A DNA stretch of 16,771 nt from the NCBI GenBank assembly GCA_036655975.1, contig JAVVPD010000044.1:1-16771 (forward strand). Direction: 5' to 3'. Below the pieces are notes generated by a model, which saw nothing but the letters and a program-made list of their open reading frames with translations, did not search any database and was not told where the DNA came from. Made by a program: the position numbers and the translations under genes. Shown piece after piece: positions 15,851-16,771 of the stretch (position 1 is its first letter; the number at the start of each line of letters is the position of its first letter). This DNA comes from CASQEL01 sp036655975 (GTDB lineage Bacteria > Desulfobacterota > Desulfovibrionia > Desulfovibrionales > Desulfovibrionaceae).

Positions 15851-15879
15851 ACGGTAGACGGCGCACGGAATCCTGTCAA
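15851..15879 (-). promoter_or_regulatory. Candidate sigma-70 promoter of the five-gene operon
   Basis: On the minus strand a perfect -35 TTGACA (15879-15874), a 17-nt spacer and TACCGT (15856-15851), which keeps the key T, A and final T of a -10 box but is otherwise weak. It would start transcription near 15844, giving a leader of about 40 nt before the ATG at 15803. It lies just after the glycosyltransferase stop, so the operon need not depend on read-through from that gene. Confidence 0.5.
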
Positions 15880-15889
15880 TCAGGCTCCG
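15866..15889. repeat. Inverted repeat covering the -35 box
   Basis: On the minus strand CGGAGCCTG pairs with CAGG-A-TTCCG around a 5-nt centre ATTGA: nine pairs including one G-T, with one bulged A. The TTGACA -35 element lies in the centre and right arm. No T-run follows, so it is not an intrinsic terminator for the glycosyltransferase gene. It could be an operator, or chance. Confidence 0.4.
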
Positions 15890-15922
15890 AGTTTTCCCTT
15901 CCGTCGGTACAAGGTGGTGATA

Positions 15923-16771
15923 TTAGGCTGTGGCATCGATAAAAGATAGTTTTTGCAGGAGATCTTCTTCAAGATCGGCATATTCTGTGTGTGCCATAGC
16001 CGTGATATCTTCGGGGCTGAACAGGCCGTGCATTTTGTATTTATTGCCTAAAGCGCTGCCAAAGGCGCTTGGCGACATACCTTCTGCCGCTTGGCCACTT
16101 TTACGGGCATGCAAACCTGCACAAAAGCCTGTGTAACACGCCAAATGGCCTTGGCGCAGGGCGCGTAAATCGTGTTCCAAATCATCGTATTGTGAGGGGG
16201 AAAGACTGAGGGAAAAATGGTTGGTTTGCAAACTTTCTGTGCGGAACATGTGGCAACAGCCCGTTACAGAAGCGCAAGCGCGGATATAGTTCCACTGCCC
16301 GCGATCAGGACATGCGGGGGGCATGGTGGTAACACTGAAAGGTTCCGCATGGGCGCGTAAGGGAGAAAAGGCCACCTCAGCATTTTCTGCTTCAGGCCCG
16401 TGCGTTTGCCCCGGCAGCGGGGGGGTGTTGCCCGTGGGCGCAAAGCCGAGAGTCAGGTGCAGGGGGCCGGACTGGATGCGGGGCTGCTGTTGTTCGGTGT
16501 TGGCATCCTGAATGCGGCAGCCCCAAGCGCTGGCGTGCGGCTGCACCTGTACGGCGCGGCGTAAGTGACGCAGCCAATCCGGCGGTAGGCTCACGTCATC
16601 GTCCACATAGGCGGCAAAGGGGAGGGCGCGCACTTCGGGCAGGGCCGCCAGCCAATTACGGGCCGCCGCTGCCCCTACATTAACAGGAAGTGTCACGATG
16701 CTGAGGCGTGATCCCCAACGCGCCTTCCAGCTTTGCAAGCAGGTGGCTGTTTCGTCGGTGGAGCCGTTATT
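15923..16771 (-). CDS. Family 2 glycosyltransferase (5' end outside window)
   Basis: The frame is open from the window edge and gives 282 residues without a start. The first residues NNGSTDETA match the GT2 motif after the first beta strand (usually VDNGSTDGT), so only a short N-terminus is missing. NVGAAAARNWL is the usual nucleotide-sugar fold segment and YVDDDVSLPPDWL carries the DXD-type metal and sugar-nucleotide site. The later region (YDDLEHDLRALRQGHLACY) is GT2-like, then a tail of unknown role. It probably transfers a sugar from a nucleotide donor to a surface glycan or lipid on the cytoplasmic face; donor and acceptor are unknown. An internal TTG at 16738 is not a credible start because it would remove the NGSTD motif. 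A poly-G run of seven lies at 16419-16425. Confidence 0.85.
   Translation of the reverse strand, partial: NNGSTDETATCLQSWKARWGSRLSIVTLPVNVGAAAARNWLAALPEVRALPFAAYVDDDVSLPPDWLRHLRRAVQVQPHASAWGCRIQDANTEQQQPRIQSGPLHLTLGFAPTGNTPPLPGQTHGPEAENAEVAFSPLRAHAEPFSVTTMPPACPDRGQWNYIRACASVTGCCHMFRTESLQTNHFSLSLSPSQYDDLEHDLRALRQGHLACYTGFCAGLHARKSGQAAEGMSPSAFGSALGNKYKMHGLFSPEDITAMAHTEYADLEEDLLQKLSFIDATA

Noticed and set aside
15850..15922. Intrinsic terminator after the glycosyltransferase
   Set aside because: The inverted repeat found there has a bulge and no following T-run on the minus strand.

Overview
The window looks like chromosomal DNA of a Gram-negative, c-type-cytochrome-rich deltaproteobacterium, most likely a Desulfovibrionaceae member. 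This rests on the end of a cytochrome c maturation operon (ccmC end, ccmD, TPR protein), a Cache-type chemoreceptor, the abundance of two-component proteins, and moderately high GC with frequent GGG/CCC codons. The taxon is an inference from style and gene content, not a database match. I see no tRNA, rRNA, CRISPR array, IS element or phage gene, and no gene-free stretch longer than about 220 bases.

Left part, + strand (1-7849): the 3' end of a probable ccmC overlaps ccmD (62-199), which overlaps a membrane-anchored TPR protein (192-794). A strong intrinsic terminator (826-867) closes this unit. A methyl-accepting chemotaxis protein (1013-3040) follows, with a sigma-28-like promoter candidate at 925-951. 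Next come a second membrane-anchored TPR protein (3170-3907) that resembles the first, and a 1284-residue membrane protein (3995-7849). The latter has a signal peptide, a 7TMR-DISM-like region, a degenerate kinase core, an intact receiver and a His-less Hpt-like C-terminus.

The two halves converge at 7850-7917, where two hairpins sit side by side. One is a good terminator for the minus strand, with its T-run inside the 3' end of the plus-strand gene.

Right part, - strand (15803 down to 7918): a tight five-gene operon. In transcription order it encodes a PEP-synthase-like protein that has lost its catalytic motifs (13182-15803), a Cache sensor histidine kinase (11503-13182), a receiver-only response regulator (11125-11490), an apparently active PEP-synthase-like paralogue (8437-11121) and an FMN nitroreductase (7918-8427). 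Spacings are a 1-nt overlap (TAATG), 12, 3 and 9 nt. A TTGACA-N17-TACCGT promoter lies just upstream, its -35 box inside an inverted repeat. Upstream on the same strand is a family 2 glycosyltransferase (15923-16771) cut by the window edge.

The most interesting system is this operon. Two paralogues share an N-terminal helical domain, an ATP-grasp/swivelling-His core and a C-terminal domain I do not recognise, which stands where PEP synthase has its PEP/pyruvate barrel. One copy keeps the catalytic motifs and the other has lost essentially all of them, yet both keep the C-terminal domain. Between them sit an orthodox kinase and a receiver with no output domain. I infer a phosphotransfer signalling module in which the receiver acts through protein contact, possibly with one or both PEP-synthase-like proteins.
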